Source of the DNA: Microbacterium sp. TPD7012
GTDB lineage: Bacteria; Actinomycetota; Actinomycetes; Actinomycetales; Microbacteriaceae
Assembly (NCBI RefSeq): GCF_003075395.1
Contig: NZ_QDFV01000002.1
Span: forward strand, 496,001 to 560,000
Length of the DNA: 64,000 bases
Direction of reading: 5' to 3'
Position 1 is the stretch's first letter. Every line of letters begins with the position of its first letter. The translations under genes were made by a program, and so were the position numbers. Of the stretch, positions 34,952-43,409 are shown one piece after another. The notes beneath the pieces were generated by a model. It ran no database searches and was not told the origin of the DNA. It was given only the letters and a program-made list of their open reading frames with translations.

Positions 34952-36238
34952 ATGCACAAGCGCATTCTTCCGGTCGTGGCGCTGGGCGCCGCGGCCACGC
35001 TCGGCCTGGCGGCCTGCGCCGGCGGTGCCACCGAGAGCGGCACCGACGGAAAGGGCCAGGAGCTCACCGTCTGGATCATGAAGGGCACCAACCCCGACGC
35101 GACCGCCTTCTACGACAAGGTCTCCGAGGCCTTCGAAGAGGAGACCGGCGCGACGGTGACGATCGAGGAGATCCAGTGGGCCGACGCCCACGATCGCTTC
35201 GTGACCTCCATCGCCGGCGGCACCACCCCCGACATCGCCGAGACCGGCACCACCTGGACGGCCGAGTTCGCCGACGCCGGCGCGCTCGAGCCGCTCGACG
35301 AGTACGTCGACGCGGAGAAGGGTCTGCGCGACGACCTCGTCGAGGGTCTCGCGGTCGCCGGCACCTACGACGACGCGCTCTACGGCATGCCGTGGTACGC
35401 GGGCGTCCGCTCGATCGTCTACCGCACCGACGTGTTCGAGGAGCTCGGTCTCGAGGCTCCGAAGACGTGGGACGACATCGTCACCGCAGGCGAGGCCATC
35501 AAGGCCGCGAAGCCCGAGATGCTCCCGTTCCCCGTCGCCGGCGACGCCGAGTTCCAGGTCTACCCCTGGGTCTGGGGCGCAGGCGGAGAGATCGCCACGC
35601 AGGACGGCGGCGAGTGGACCAGCGAGCTCGACAGCAAGGAGTCGCAGGCCGGCATCGAGTTCTACACGGGCCTCGCGACGCAGCACGGCTTCTCGTCGGC
35701 CGGTGCCACCACCTGGAAGGAGACCGACCTCCGCGACGCGTTCACGCAGGGCAACGTCGCCATGATGCTCTCGGGCTCGTGGACCCCGAAGGCGCTCATC
35801 GAGGCGAACCCCGACCTCGAGGGCAAGATCGGCGCGGCGGTCATCCCCGGCGAAGACGGCGGCATCGCTCCGTCCGTGCTCGGCGGGTCGCACCTCTCCG
35901 TGTTCAACACCACGAAGAACGCCGACCTCGCGTGGGAGTTCGTCAAGCTCATGACCACCGGCGAGTTCGCCGAGCAGTGGTCCAACGAGACCGGCTACTT
36001 CCCGGGCGTCCAGTCCGCCATGGAGGAGGCCCTGGCCTCGACCGACCCGCTCGTCGCGCCGTTCGCCGAGCAGATGGTCGACGGCGGAGCATCCGTCCCG
36101 GTCACGCCGAACTTCGGAGCCGTCCAGGCGAAGAAGACGACCAACGCCATGATCCAGGCCATCCTCAGCGGGCAGAAGGACGTCGCGACCGCGACGAAGG
36201 ACGCCGCCGCCGAGATGACCGAACTGCTCAACCAGTAA
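34952..36238 (+). CDS. Sugar ABC transporter substrate-binding lipoprotein (family 1)
   Basis: Captures a sugar or amino sugar at the cell surface. The 428 aa begin with a signal peptide and lipobox LAACAG (Cys at about residue 23), then the mature domain typical of bacterial family 1 proteins (LTVWIMKGTNPDATAFYDKV, TPDIAETGTTWTAEFADAGA, GSWTPKALIEANPDL). The nearest remembered types are chitobiose/N-acetylglucosamine binders such as DasA and NgcE. The ATG is preceded by GAGGAG at 8-9 nt. It starts the operon with two permeases and a GH3 glycosidase. The ligand assignment is inference. Confidence 0.9.
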   Translation: MHKRILPVVALGAAATLGLAACAGGATESGTDGKGQELTVWIMKGTNPDATAFYDKVSEAFEEETGATVTIEEIQWADAHDRFVTSIAGGTTPDIAETGTTWTAEFADAGALEPLDEYVDAEKGLRDDLVEGLAVAGTYDDALYGMPWYAGVRSIVYRTDVFEELGLEAPKTWDDIVTAGEAIKAAKPEMLPFPVAGDAEFQVYPWVWGAGGEIATQDGGEWTSELDSKESQAGIEFYTGLATQHGFSSAGATTWKETDLRDAFTQGNVAMMLSGSWTPKALIEANPDLEGKIGAAVIPGEDGGIAPSVLGGSHLSVFNTTKNADLAWEFVKLMTTGEFAEQWSNETGYFPGVQSAMEEALASTDPLVAPFAEQMVDGGASVPVTPNFGAVQAKKTTNAMIQAILSGQKDVATATKDAAAEMTELLNQ

Positions 36239-36253
36239 GGAAGCATCCCTTCC

Positions 36254-37228
36254 ATGTCGATGGTGCAAGCGCCACTGCCGACCACGAAGGCGGAGTCCAC
36301 CTCCGCCTCCGTGGTCGGCGGCCGGCCGAAGCGGGGCGTCTCGCTCCTCAAGGCCCGCCCCTGGCTCCTCCTCGCCCCCGGGCTGATCATCCTCGCGGTG
36401 CTCATGCTCTGGCCGCTCGTCCAGGTCGTCATCTACTCTCTGCAGGACTACGGCCTGCGCGAGATCAACACGGGCGAGAACAACTGGATCGGCCTCGAGA
36501 ACTACGCCGAGGCGCTCACCAACCCGACGCTCTGGACGGTGGTGCTGCCGAACACGGTCGGCTTCGCGGCCGTCGCCGTCTTCGTCACCGTGGCGGTCGG
36601 CACGCTCGTCGCCCTGCTGCTCGCCCGCCTCGGCACCACGTGGCGCGTCATCGTGTCGAGCTGCATCATGGTCGCGTGGGCGATGCCCGCCGTGACCGGC
36701 ACCTATGTCTGGACCTTCATCTTCGATGCCGACCGCGGCATCTTCAACACCGTGCTCAAGGACCTGGGTCTCATGGACGGCTCGGTCAACTGGTTCACGA
36801 ACCAGTGGTCGTTCTATGCCATCGTTCTCCTCAACGTCGTGCACCACGGATTCCCGTTCGTCGCCATCACGGTGCTCGCCGGTCTCCTCGGCGTCTCGAA
36901 GGAGATGCTCGAGGCGGCGGCCCTCGACGGCGCCGGCGCCTGGCGCCGCTTCTGGAAGATCATCTTCCCGACGCTCAAGCCGGTGTTCTCGGTCGTGATC
37001 ATCCTGTCGACCATCTGGGACTTCAAGGTGTTCGCGCAGGTCTATCTGATGCCCGGCGGCAGCGGAGGCAACCGCTCCGTGCTCAACCTCGGCGTCTGGT
37101 CGTATGTCGAGTCGTTCGGCCAGAACCGCTACGGCTTCGGCGCCGCTCTCGCGGTGCTGCTGACGCTCGTCCTGATCGGCATCACGATCGTCTACATCCG
37201 CTCCCTCATGAAGGAGGACGAGCTGTGA
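36254..37228 (+). CDS. Sugar ABC transporter permease (MalF-like)
   Basis: First membrane subunit, 324 aa, with a cytoplasmic head of about 35 residues and six helices. The EAA loop reads EAAALDGAGAWRRFWKIIFP. It ends with a 4-bp overlap (GTGA) onto the second permease. No ATPase gene is present in this operon, so a shared MsiK-like ATPase encoded elsewhere is expected, as is usual for actinobacterial sugar transporters. Confidence 0.92.
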   Translation: MSMVQAPLPTTKAESTSASVVGGRPKRGVSLLKARPWLLLAPGLIILAVLMLWPLVQVVIYSLQDYGLREINTGENNWIGLENYAEALTNPTLWTVVLPNTVGFAAVAVFVTVAVGTLVALLLARLGTTWRVIVSSCIMVAWAMPAVTGTYVWTFIFDADRGIFNTVLKDLGLMDGSVNWFTNQWSFYAIVLLNVVHHGFPFVAITVLAGLLGVSKEMLEAAALDGAGAWRRFWKIIFPTLKPVFSVVIILSTIWDFKVFAQVYLMPGGSGGNRSVLNLGVWSYVESFGQNRYGFGAALAVLLTLVLIGITIVYIRSLMKEDEL

Positions 37229-38058
37229 ATCCCCGCGCTTCGCTCCGGTCCCGCATCGGACTCGGCATCGCGGTCGCCGCGGTCCTGATCTTCACGCTGT
37301 TCCCGGTCTACTGGATGGTGTCGAGCGCCTTCGACAAGAAGGCGTCCAGCGGTGGGCAGTCGCTGCTCCCGCAGGAGTTCACGTTCGACAACTTCGCGTT
37401 CGTGCTCAACGAGGGCGGCTTCGGAACCTTCCTGCGAAACTCCGCGATCGTCGCGCTCGTGACGGTCCTCGTCAGCGCCCTCGTCTGCCTGCTGGCGGCG
37501 GTCGCCGTCGCGCGCTTCCGCTTCAAGTTCCGCACCACCGTCCTCATGATGATCCTCGTCGTGCAGATGGTGCCGCTCGAGGCCCTCGTGATCCCGCTGT
37601 TCCTCCAGGTGAAGAGCCTCGGACTGCTGAACAGCATCCTCGGCCTGATGATCGTCTACATCGCCCTGTCGCTCGCGTTCGGCATCTGGATGCTGCGCGG
37701 CTTCGTCGCCGCCGTCCCCGTCGAGCTCGAGGAGGCCGCGTACATCGACGGTGCGAGCTGGTGGCGCATGTTCCGCTCGATCCTGCTGCCGCTGGTCATG
37801 CCCGGCCTCGTCGCGACCAGCATCTTCAGCTTCATCACGGCCTGGAACGAGTTCATCTTCGCGATGACGATCCTCGGCGCCGAGACCGACCAGTACACCG
37901 TCTCGATCGGCCTGAAGTCGTTCTTCGGACTGTTCTCGAACGACTGGGGCAGCATCATGGCCGCCTCGACGATCATCACGGTTCCTGTCATGATCTTCTT
38001 CGTGATCGTTCAGCGCCGCCTCGCCTCCGGCATGGTCGCGGGAGCGGTGAAGGGATGA
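37225..38058 (+). CDS. Sugar ABC transporter permease (MalG-like)
   Basis: Second membrane subunit, 277 aa and six helices, GTG start overlapping the first permease stop. The EAA loop reads EEAAYIDGASWWRMFRSILL. The typical MalG C-terminus QRRLASGMVAGAVKG is present. The stop overlaps the GH3 gene's ATG by 4 bp (ATGA), coupling transport to cleavage of the imported substrate. Confidence 0.93.
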   Translation: MNPRASLRSRIGLGIAVAAVLIFTLFPVYWMVSSAFDKKASSGGQSLLPQEFTFDNFAFVLNEGGFGTFLRNSAIVALVTVLVSALVCLLAAVAVARFRFKFRTTVLMMILVVQMVPLEALVIPLFLQVKSLGLLNSILGLMIVYIALSLAFGIWMLRGFVAAVPVELEEAAYIDGASWWRMFRSILLPLVMPGLVATSIFSFITAWNEFIFAMTILGAETDQYTVSIGLKSFFGLFSNDWGSIMAASTIITVPVMIFFVIVQRRLASGMVAGAVKG

Positions 38059-39566
38059 GCATCGAACTCGAACGTCTCGCCAACGGTGTGCTCTGGCCCG
38101 GGTTCCTCGGGACGGAGGCGCCGTCCTGGCTCCTCGACGAGCTGCGCGACGGTCTCGCCGGAGTGGTCTACTTCGGGCAGAACGTCGGCGACGGGCTCGC
38201 GCACCTGAGCGACGAGATCCTCGCCGCGAACCCCGATGCCCTGATCGGCATCGACGAGGAGGGCGGAAGCGTCACCCGGCTGGAGTCCGCCTCCGGCTCG
38301 ACCGTCCCCGGCGCCGCGCAGCTGGGCCTGCTCGACGATCTCGTCGCCACCGAGCGGACCGGCGCCGAGCTCGCTCGGCGCGTGCGTGCCGTCGGCGCGA
38401 ACGTGATCCTCGGGCCGGTCGCCGACGTCAACACCGACCCCAGCAATCCGGTCATCGGCGTGCGCGCGTTCGGGGCCGATGAGGACCTGGTGTCCCGGCA
38501 CGTCGTCGCGACGGTCGACGGCATCCAGGACGGCGCGGTCGCCGCGTGCGTCAAGCACTTCCCGGGTCACGGCGACACGCACGTCGACTCGCATCATGCG
38601 CTGCCCGAGATCTCCCTCGACATCGAGGAGTTCGAGCGCGTGCACCTGGAGCCCTTCCGTGCCGCGATCGACGCCGGAGTGGATGCCGTCATGACGGCGC
38701 ACATCGTCGTCCCCGCCTGGGGCGAGGCGCCGGCGACCCTGAATCCCCGAGTCCTGGGGATGCTGCGCGAGTGGGGCTTCGACGGCGTGATCATCACCGA
38801 TGCGCTCGACATGGCCGCCATCCGCGAGACCGTCGGCATCGGAGGCGGGGCGGCTCTCGCGCTCGCCGCCGGCGCGGACCTCCTCTGCATCGGCAATCCG
38901 ACCAACCCCGGCGCCGCCGCGTTCCCCGACCAGGACCGACGCGACTTCCTCGCCGCCCGCGACGGGATCGTCGACGCCCTGCGCGACGGATCGCTCTCAC
39001 GGGAGCGGGTCGAAGAGGCCGCTCGGCGGGTCGCCGTGCTCGCTGCACGGCTCCGGATCGCCGCGGACGGGCAGCACGAGACGACCGAGGAGTTCGACGC
39101 GGCCGAGATCGTCCGTCGCGTCGTCTCGTTCACAGGTGACGCCCCGGCGGCGGCATCCGGACTCGCGGTGATCGACGCGCGGCGCCGATCGTCGCTGGCG
39201 GTCGACAGCGCCGCGGGCTACGTCTCCAACGCGCTCGCCGCGGACGGCTTCCGCGTGCGGCTCGACGTCGCGAGCAATCCGGTGGCCGAGCAGGACCGAG
39301 TCCTCGACGAGGCCGCCACGGCGGCCGGGACCACCGTGGTCCTGATCGATCGGCCCGACGCGGATGCCGCGCAGCGCGCGCTCGTGGAACGTGCGGCGGT
39401 CCGCGACCCGCAGGCGGTCGTCGTGAACGTCGGCCTGCCCGCTCGGCATCCGCTGCCTCTGCCGACCGTCGAGGTCGCGGCGGCCAGTCGACTCGGCGCC
39501 CAGGTCGCGAGGGAGACCCTGCTGGGTCGCTCCACCCCGCCCGAGAGGGTTGACGCCGCCGGCTGA
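38055..39566 (+). CDS. Glycoside hydrolase family 3, NagZ-like beta-N-acetylhexosaminidase
   Basis: Cytoplasmic hydrolase of 503 aa with no signal peptide, so it acts on imported material. The NagZ hallmark loop is complete: KHFPGHGDT at 167-175, then the catalytic Asp-His pair in VDSHH (D178, H180), with the nucleophile Asp249 in IITDALDM. NagZ enzymes release N-acetylglucosamine from cell wall fragments or chitooligosaccharides. A C-terminal domain of about 150 aa after the barrel is like that of two-domain Gram-positive NagZ. Coupled to the upstream permease by ATGA, and followed 14 bp later by an RpiR regulator gene. Confidence 0.92.
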   Translation: MSIELERLANGVLWPGFLGTEAPSWLLDELRDGLAGVVYFGQNVGDGLAHLSDEILAANPDALIGIDEEGGSVTRLESASGSTVPGAAQLGLLDDLVATERTGAELARRVRAVGANVILGPVADVNTDPSNPVIGVRAFGADEDLVSRHVVATVDGIQDGAVAACVKHFPGHGDTHVDSHHALPEISLDIEEFERVHLEPFRAAIDAGVDAVMTAHIVVPAWGEAPATLNPRVLGMLREWGFDGVIITDALDMAAIRETVGIGGGAALALAAGADLLCIGNPTNPGAAAFPDQDRRDFLAARDGIVDALRDGSLSRERVEEAARRVAVLAARLRIAADGQHETTEEFDAAEIVRRVVSFTGDAPAAASGLAVIDARRRSSLAVDSAAGYVSNALAADGFRVRLDVASNPVAEQDRVLDEAATAAGTTVVLIDRPDADAAQRALVERAAVRDPQAVVVNVGLPARHPLPLPTVEVAAASRLGAQVARETLLGRSTPPERVDAAG

Positions 39567-39580
39567 GGCGGGATCCGCCG

Positions 39581-40447
39581 ATGGACGCCGACGTTCTCGC
39601 ACTGGTGCGACGCTCGCTGCCGAAGCTGAGCGCGGCCGAGGCGCGCGTCGCGGAGACCATCCTGGGCGACCCGACGCTCGTGATCGACCTCGCGATCAAC
39701 GATCTCGCGAAGCTCTGCCGCACGTCGCTGTCGACGGTCGCGCGCTTCGCGCAGACGCTCGGCTACAGCGGGTATCGCGAGCTGCGGGTCGCCGTCGCGC
39801 GCACCGTCACTCTCGCGCAGGCTCAGCAGGCGCGGTTCGGGCTCGACAGCACGACGATCGACCCCGAGGACGAGCCTCCCGCCATCGCCGCGAAGCTCGC
39901 CGCGATGGAGATCGACGCGATCGAGAAGACCGCGCTGGCGATCGACGCGGCCGGAATCGATCGCGTCGCGAGGGCCGTGGTGGCGGCCCGGCACATCGAC
40001 CTCTTCGGGCAGGCCGCCTCGTCCCTGACCGCGCAGGACCTGCAGTTGAAGCTGTCCCGCATCGGCTGCTCGGTGTCGCATTCGCCCGACCCGCATCTCG
40101 CCGTGACGACGGCGTCGCTGCGTACGAGCGACGACGTGGCCATCGCGTTCTCCCACGGCGGGGAGACCCTGGAGACGGTGCGGGCCCTCGAGGTCGCGCG
40201 AGACGCGGGCGCGCTCGTCGTCGCCGTCACGAGCGTGGCCGACTCGACCCTCGCCCAGGTCGCCGACGTGGTGCTGCTCACCCATGCGCACGAGTCGCCG
40301 TTCCGGATGGCGGCGATGTCGAGCCGCATCGCCCAGCTCGCGCTCGTCGATGTGCTGTTCGTACGGGTGGTGCAGCACCGCGGCGAGCCCGTCGCCGTGT
40401 CTCTCCAGCTCACGCACGACGCGGCCGCCGCGCGCCGCCGTCGCTGA
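39581..40447 (+). CDS. MurR/RpiR family transcriptional regulator
   Basis: A 288-aa regulator: N-terminal helix-turn-helix (LSAAEARVAETILGDPTLVI, LAKLCRTSLSTVARFAQTLG) and a C-terminal SIS domain that binds a phosphorylated sugar (HIDLFGQAASSLTAQDLQLK, VAIAFSHGGETLETVRALEV). MurR in E. coli senses MurNAc-6-phosphate. Here, next to a NagZ-like enzyme, an amino sugar phosphate is the natural guess. It probably controls the operon from 34952 and perhaps the convergent kinase gene. Confidence 0.92.
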   Translation: MDADVLALVRRSLPKLSAAEARVAETILGDPTLVIDLAINDLAKLCRTSLSTVARFAQTLGYSGYRELRVAVARTVTLAQAQQARFGLDSTTIDPEDEPPAIAAKLAAMEIDAIEKTALAIDAAGIDRVARAVVAARHIDLFGQAASSLTAQDLQLKLSRIGCSVSHSPDPHLAVTTASLRTSDDVAIAFSHGGETLETVRALEVARDAGALVVAVTSVADSTLAQVADVVLLTHAHESPFRMAAMSSRIAQLALVDVLFVRVVQHRGEPVAVSLQLTHDAAAARRRR

Positions 40448-40457
40448 CAGATCCCGG

Positions 40458-40543
40458 GCGTCGAGCGAGGAGCGTCGGCGACGAGACGAGACGTGCCCCG
40501 TCTCGGTCGTTGAGCGAGGAGCGCCAGCGACGAGACGAAACGT
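40458..40543. repeat. Two tandem family 2 repeats between convergent genes
   Basis: Copy one (40458-40493) and copy two (40507-40543) share GTYGAGCGAGGAGCG...GCGACGAGACGARACG. Within and between them CGAGACG (40486-40492) and CGTCTCG (40498-40504) form a 7-bp hairpin with a 5-nt loop. A third copy lies at 5685-5731, also between convergent genes, so a terminator role is plausible. Confidence 0.78.
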
Positions 40544-40562
40544 TCCCACCCGCGACGGCGGG

Positions 40563-41483
40563 TCAGTCGACGTGGTCGCGGGTGCTGGCGAGAGCGCGCG
40601 TGGCGATGCGGTGGCCTCGCGCGAGGCTCCCCGCGAGCGAGAGACCGGTCAGCACTCCGGCGAGGAAGCCGGCGGCGAAGGCGTCTCCGGCACCGATGGT
40701 CTCCACGACCGGTACCTCCAGTGCGGAGCTCTCGGCGCGTTCGGCGCCGTCGAACGCCACCGCGCCGTTCGCATCCGTGACCAGGAGGTACCGGGGCTGC
40801 GGGAACAGTGCGCGCAGCCGATCCGGATCGCCGGCCCCGAACACGGCCTCGGCGTCGGGGCGCGAGCAGAACACGACATCGGACCGGCGGGCGAACTCGC
40901 TGATCAGCGCCCTGCCCTCCTCCTCGCGGGCGCGCCACAGCGCCGGACGCCAGTTCACGTCGAAGCTGAGCAGTCGATCGGGGCGACGATCCGCGAACAG
41001 CGACTCCTGCGCGGCACGGGCCGACGGCGAGAGGGCCGGGGTGATCCCGGACGTGTGCACGAGCGCCGCCTCGGCGAGGAGAGCGGATGCCGCGGGCGAT
41101 TCCAGCGTCTGGGGCGACAGGTCTGCCGCGGCGGACCCCGCGCGGTAGTAGTGCATCGTCCCGTCCACGGCGCCGTCGGGTCGAGGCGCGAGCTCTTTCA
41201 CGTAGAGTCCGGTCGGAGCATCCGGATCGATCTCCACCGCGGAGTCGTCGACGCCGTGTCGGCGCAGCTCCGCCGTCAGGAATCGCCCGAACCCGTCATC
41301 GCCCACGCGTGAGACCACAGCGGTGCGGATGCCGGCCGATGCCAGCGCGATCGCGGTGTTCCACTCCGCGCCCGCGAGCGAGCGGTGGAAGGTGCGGTTG
41401 TCCTCGAGCGGGGCCGCGAGGGCGGGGACGAGGGAGACCATGCCCTCACCGAAGCAGACGACGAGAGGGGAGGAGTCGGGCAC
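40563..41483 (-). CDS. PfkB family sugar kinase (KdgK-like)
   Basis: Phosphorylates a sugar or sugar acid with ATP. The 306 aa resemble 2-keto-3-deoxygluconate kinases (VVCFGEGMVSLVPAL, AEWNTAIALASAGIRTAVVS, DPDAPTGLYVKELAP) and end with the PfkB signature ETIGAGDAFAAGFLAG, whose Asp is the catalytic base. GTG at 41483 is chosen because TAGTGT lies 7 nt upstream; an in-frame start at 41507 would swallow that hexamer. Lying beside the RpiR and GH3 genes, it may phosphorylate the released sugar. Confidence 0.85.
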   Translation of the reverse strand: MPDSSPLVVCFGEGMVSLVPALAAPLEDNRTFHRSLAGAEWNTAIALASAGIRTAVVSRVGDDGFGRFLTAELRRHGVDDSAVEIDPDAPTGLYVKELAPRPDGAVDGTMHYYRAGSAAADLSPQTLESPAASALLAEAALVHTSGITPALSPSARAAQESLFADRRPDRLLSFDVNWRPALWRAREEEGRALISEFARRSDVVFCSRPDAEAVFGAGDPDRLRALFPQPRYLLVTDANGAVAFDGAERAESSALEVPVVETIGAGDAFAAGFLAGVLTGLSLAGSLARGHRIATRALASTRDHVD

Positions 41484-41490
41484 GATGTGG

Positions 41491-41496
41491 ACACTA
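41491..41496 (-). promoter_or_regulatory. -10-like TAGTGT, leaderless start
   Basis: On the minus strand TAGTGT lies 7 nt before the GTG of the PfkB kinase gene. Confidence 0.48.
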
Positions 41497-41549
41497 CCGG
41501 ATGACACCCAGTCGCGAGATGTCGATACCGGATCGCAACATGCGGGTGT

Positions 41550-41578
41550 TTGGTATCTGAGAATTCACTGGGTAGCGT
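41550..41578 (+). promoter_or_regulatory. Promoter TTGGTA-17-TAGCGT for the oligopeptide operon
   Basis: A -35-like (41550-41555) and -10 (41573-41578) with a 17-bp spacer give a leader of about 65 nt before the ATG at 41650. Confidence 0.65.
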
Positions 41579-41593
41579 CGAGGAATCACCGTG

Positions 41594-41615
41594 TCCGGGG
41601 CGAAGAGGCCCCGGA
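41594..41615 (+). promoter_or_regulatory. Leader hairpin in the oligopeptide operon mRNA
   Basis: TCCGGGGC pairs perfectly with GCCCCGGA around the loop GAAGAG. It lies between the promoter and the Shine-Dalgarno, where it could protect the mRNA 5' end or act as a protein site. Confidence 0.6.
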
Positions 41616-41649
41616 ACGTGCAGAAGCGCCCTACAGGGAAGGTCACAGA

Positions 41650-43323
41650 ATGCACCACACAGTCACACGTCGGCGAGGTCTCATCGCCGTCACCGGAGCA
41701 GCGCTCGCCGCTCTCGTCCTGGCGGGATGCGTCGCCAGCGAGCGGGGAGACGACGGTGGAGAAGGATCCGGAGATGTCGACGGCACGTTCGTCTTCGCGG
41801 CATCGTCCGATCCGGCCAGCCTCGACCCCGCGTTCGCTCAGGACGGCGAGACCTTCCGCGTCTCCCGCCAGATCTTCGAGGGCCTCGTGGGCACGGAGCC
41901 CGGCACCGCAGACCCCGCACCGCTCCTCGCCGAGTCGTGGGAGTCGTCCGAGGACGGCATGTCCCACACCTTCACCCTCAAGGAGGGCGTGACCTTCCAC
42001 GACGGCACGCCGTTCAACGCCGAGGCCGTGTGCTTCAACTTCGACCGCTGGTACAACTGGACCGGTCTGGCCGCGTCCGAGGCGTTCGGGTACTACTACA
42101 ACAAGCTCTTCAAGGGCTATTCGTCCAACCCCGAGGAAGCGGTCTACAAGTCCTGCACCCCGGACGGCGAGGGCAAGGTCACGATCGAGCTGAACAAGCC
42201 GTTCGCCGGCTTCGTCGCCTCGCTGTCGCTGCCGTCGTTCGGCATGCAGAGCCCGTCGGCGCTCGCCGAGTTCGGTGCAGACGAGGTCGGCGGCTCGGCC
42301 GAGGCCCCGCAGCTCTCCGAGTACGCCATGGGGCACCCGGTCGGGACCGGCCCCTACCAGTTCGACGAGTGGGCGCCGGGTGAGCAGGTCACCCTGAAGG
42401 CCTATGGCGACTACTGGGGCGACGCCGGGCAGGTCGACGAGATCATCTTCCGCACCATCGACGACCCGACCGCCCGCCGCCAGGCGCTGGAGTCCGGTTC
42501 GATCGACGGCTACGACCTCGTCGGCCCCGCCGACACCAAGGCACTCGAGGACGACGGCTTCACCATGGTGTCGCGCCCGCCGTTCACGATCCTGTACCTG
42601 GCGTTCAACCAGGCCGTGCCGGCGCTCCAGGACCCCAAGGTCCGTGAGGCGCTGTCGTACGCGATCGACAAGGATGCGCTGATCAGCCAGGTCCTCCCCG
42701 AGGGCACCAAGAAGGCGATCGAGTTCGTTCCCGAGGTCGTCAACGGCTACAACCCCGACGTCACGACCTACGAGTTCGACCCGGAGAAGGCCAAGTCGCT
42801 TCTCGCCGAGGCGGGCTACACCGAGGCCAACCCGCTGATGCTGGACTTCAACTACCCGGTCAACGTGTCGCGCCCCTATATGCCGGACCCCGAGCAGATC
42901 TTCACCGTGCTGTCCTCGCAGCTCGCCGAGGTCGGCGTCGAGACCACCCCGGTCTCGGAGGAGTGGGTCGAGTACCTCGACCGCACCACCGGAACGCCGG
43001 ACCACGGCATCCACCTGCTCGGCTGGACCGGTGACTACAACGACACCGACAACTTCGTCGGCGTCTTCTTCGGTCAGGAGAGCTCCGAGTGGGGCTTCAA
43101 CAACCCGGAGCTGTTCCAGAAGCTGGCCGAGGCACGCGGTGTCTCCAGCCTCGACGAGCAGACCCCGCTCTACGAGCAGATCAACGAGGATGTCGCGCAG
43201 TTCATCCCCGGTGTCCCGCTCGCGCACCCGGCGCCGACCCTGGCGTTCGACCCGCGCGTGAAGAGCTACCCGGCCAGCCCCGTGAACGACGAGGTCTTCA
43301 CCGACATCGTCCTCACCAAGTAG
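41650..43323 (+). CDS. Oligopeptide/dipeptide ABC transporter substrate-binding lipoprotein (family 5)
   Basis: Surface receptor for peptides or related solutes, 557 aa. Signal peptide and lipobox LAGCVA (Cys at about residue 27), then family 5 landmarks: SDPASLDPAFAQDGETFRVS, LAESWESSEDGMSHTFTLK, GTGPYQFDEWAPGEQVTLKA, PKVREALSYAIDKDALISQ. GGGAAGG precedes the ATG. It has its own promoter and a very stable hairpin directly after its stop, suggesting it is made in excess over the permeases. Confidence 0.93.
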   Translation: MHHTVTRRRGLIAVTGAALAALVLAGCVASERGDDGGEGSGDVDGTFVFAASSDPASLDPAFAQDGETFRVSRQIFEGLVGTEPGTADPAPLLAESWESSEDGMSHTFTLKEGVTFHDGTPFNAEAVCFNFDRWYNWTGLAASEAFGYYYNKLFKGYSSNPEEAVYKSCTPDGEGKVTIELNKPFAGFVASLSLPSFGMQSPSALAEFGADEVGGSAEAPQLSEYAMGHPVGTGPYQFDEWAPGEQVTLKAYGDYWGDAGQVDEIIFRTIDDPTARRQALESGSIDGYDLVGPADTKALEDDGFTMVSRPPFTILYLAFNQAVPALQDPKVREALSYAIDKDALISQVLPEGTKKAIEFVPEVVNGYNPDVTTYEFDPEKAKSLLAEAGYTEANPLMLDFNYPVNVSRPYMPDPEQIFTVLSSQLAEVGVETTPVSEEWVEYLDRTTGTPDHGIHLLGWTGDYNDTDNFVGVFFGQESSEWGFNNPELFQKLAEARGVSSLDEQTPLYEQINEDVAQFIPGVPLAHPAPTLAFDPRVKSYPASPVNDEVFTDIVLTK

Positions 43324-43340
43324 GTCTGACCATCTGAGGA

Positions 43341-43383
43341 GCCGTGTTCCGGTTCTCGCGCATCGCGAGAACCGGAACACGGC
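43341..43383 (+). promoter_or_regulatory. Perfect 20-bp intercistronic hairpin between binding protein and permease genes
   Basis: The 20 bases at 43341-43360 (GCCGTGTTCC...CTCGCG) are the exact reverse complement of 43364-43383 (CGCGAG...GGAACACGGC), with a 3-nt centre CAT. There is no T-run. Such stems, like the malE-malF REP, block 3' decay or attenuate transcription so that the binding protein exceeds the permeases. Confidence 0.9.
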
Positions 43384-43409
43384 GTACCTTCCGATCATCG
43401 GAGATCTCT

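Noticed and set aside
34882..36238. Arg/His-rich alternative frame across the sugar operon
   Set aside because: It overlaps the clear lipoprotein and permease genes and its composition is that of an out-of-frame GC-rich reading.
43344..43409. Longer start (GTG at 43344) for the oligopeptide permease
   Set aside because: It would translate the perfect hairpin, adds residues foreign to the family, and TTG at 43410 has a Shine-Dalgarno.
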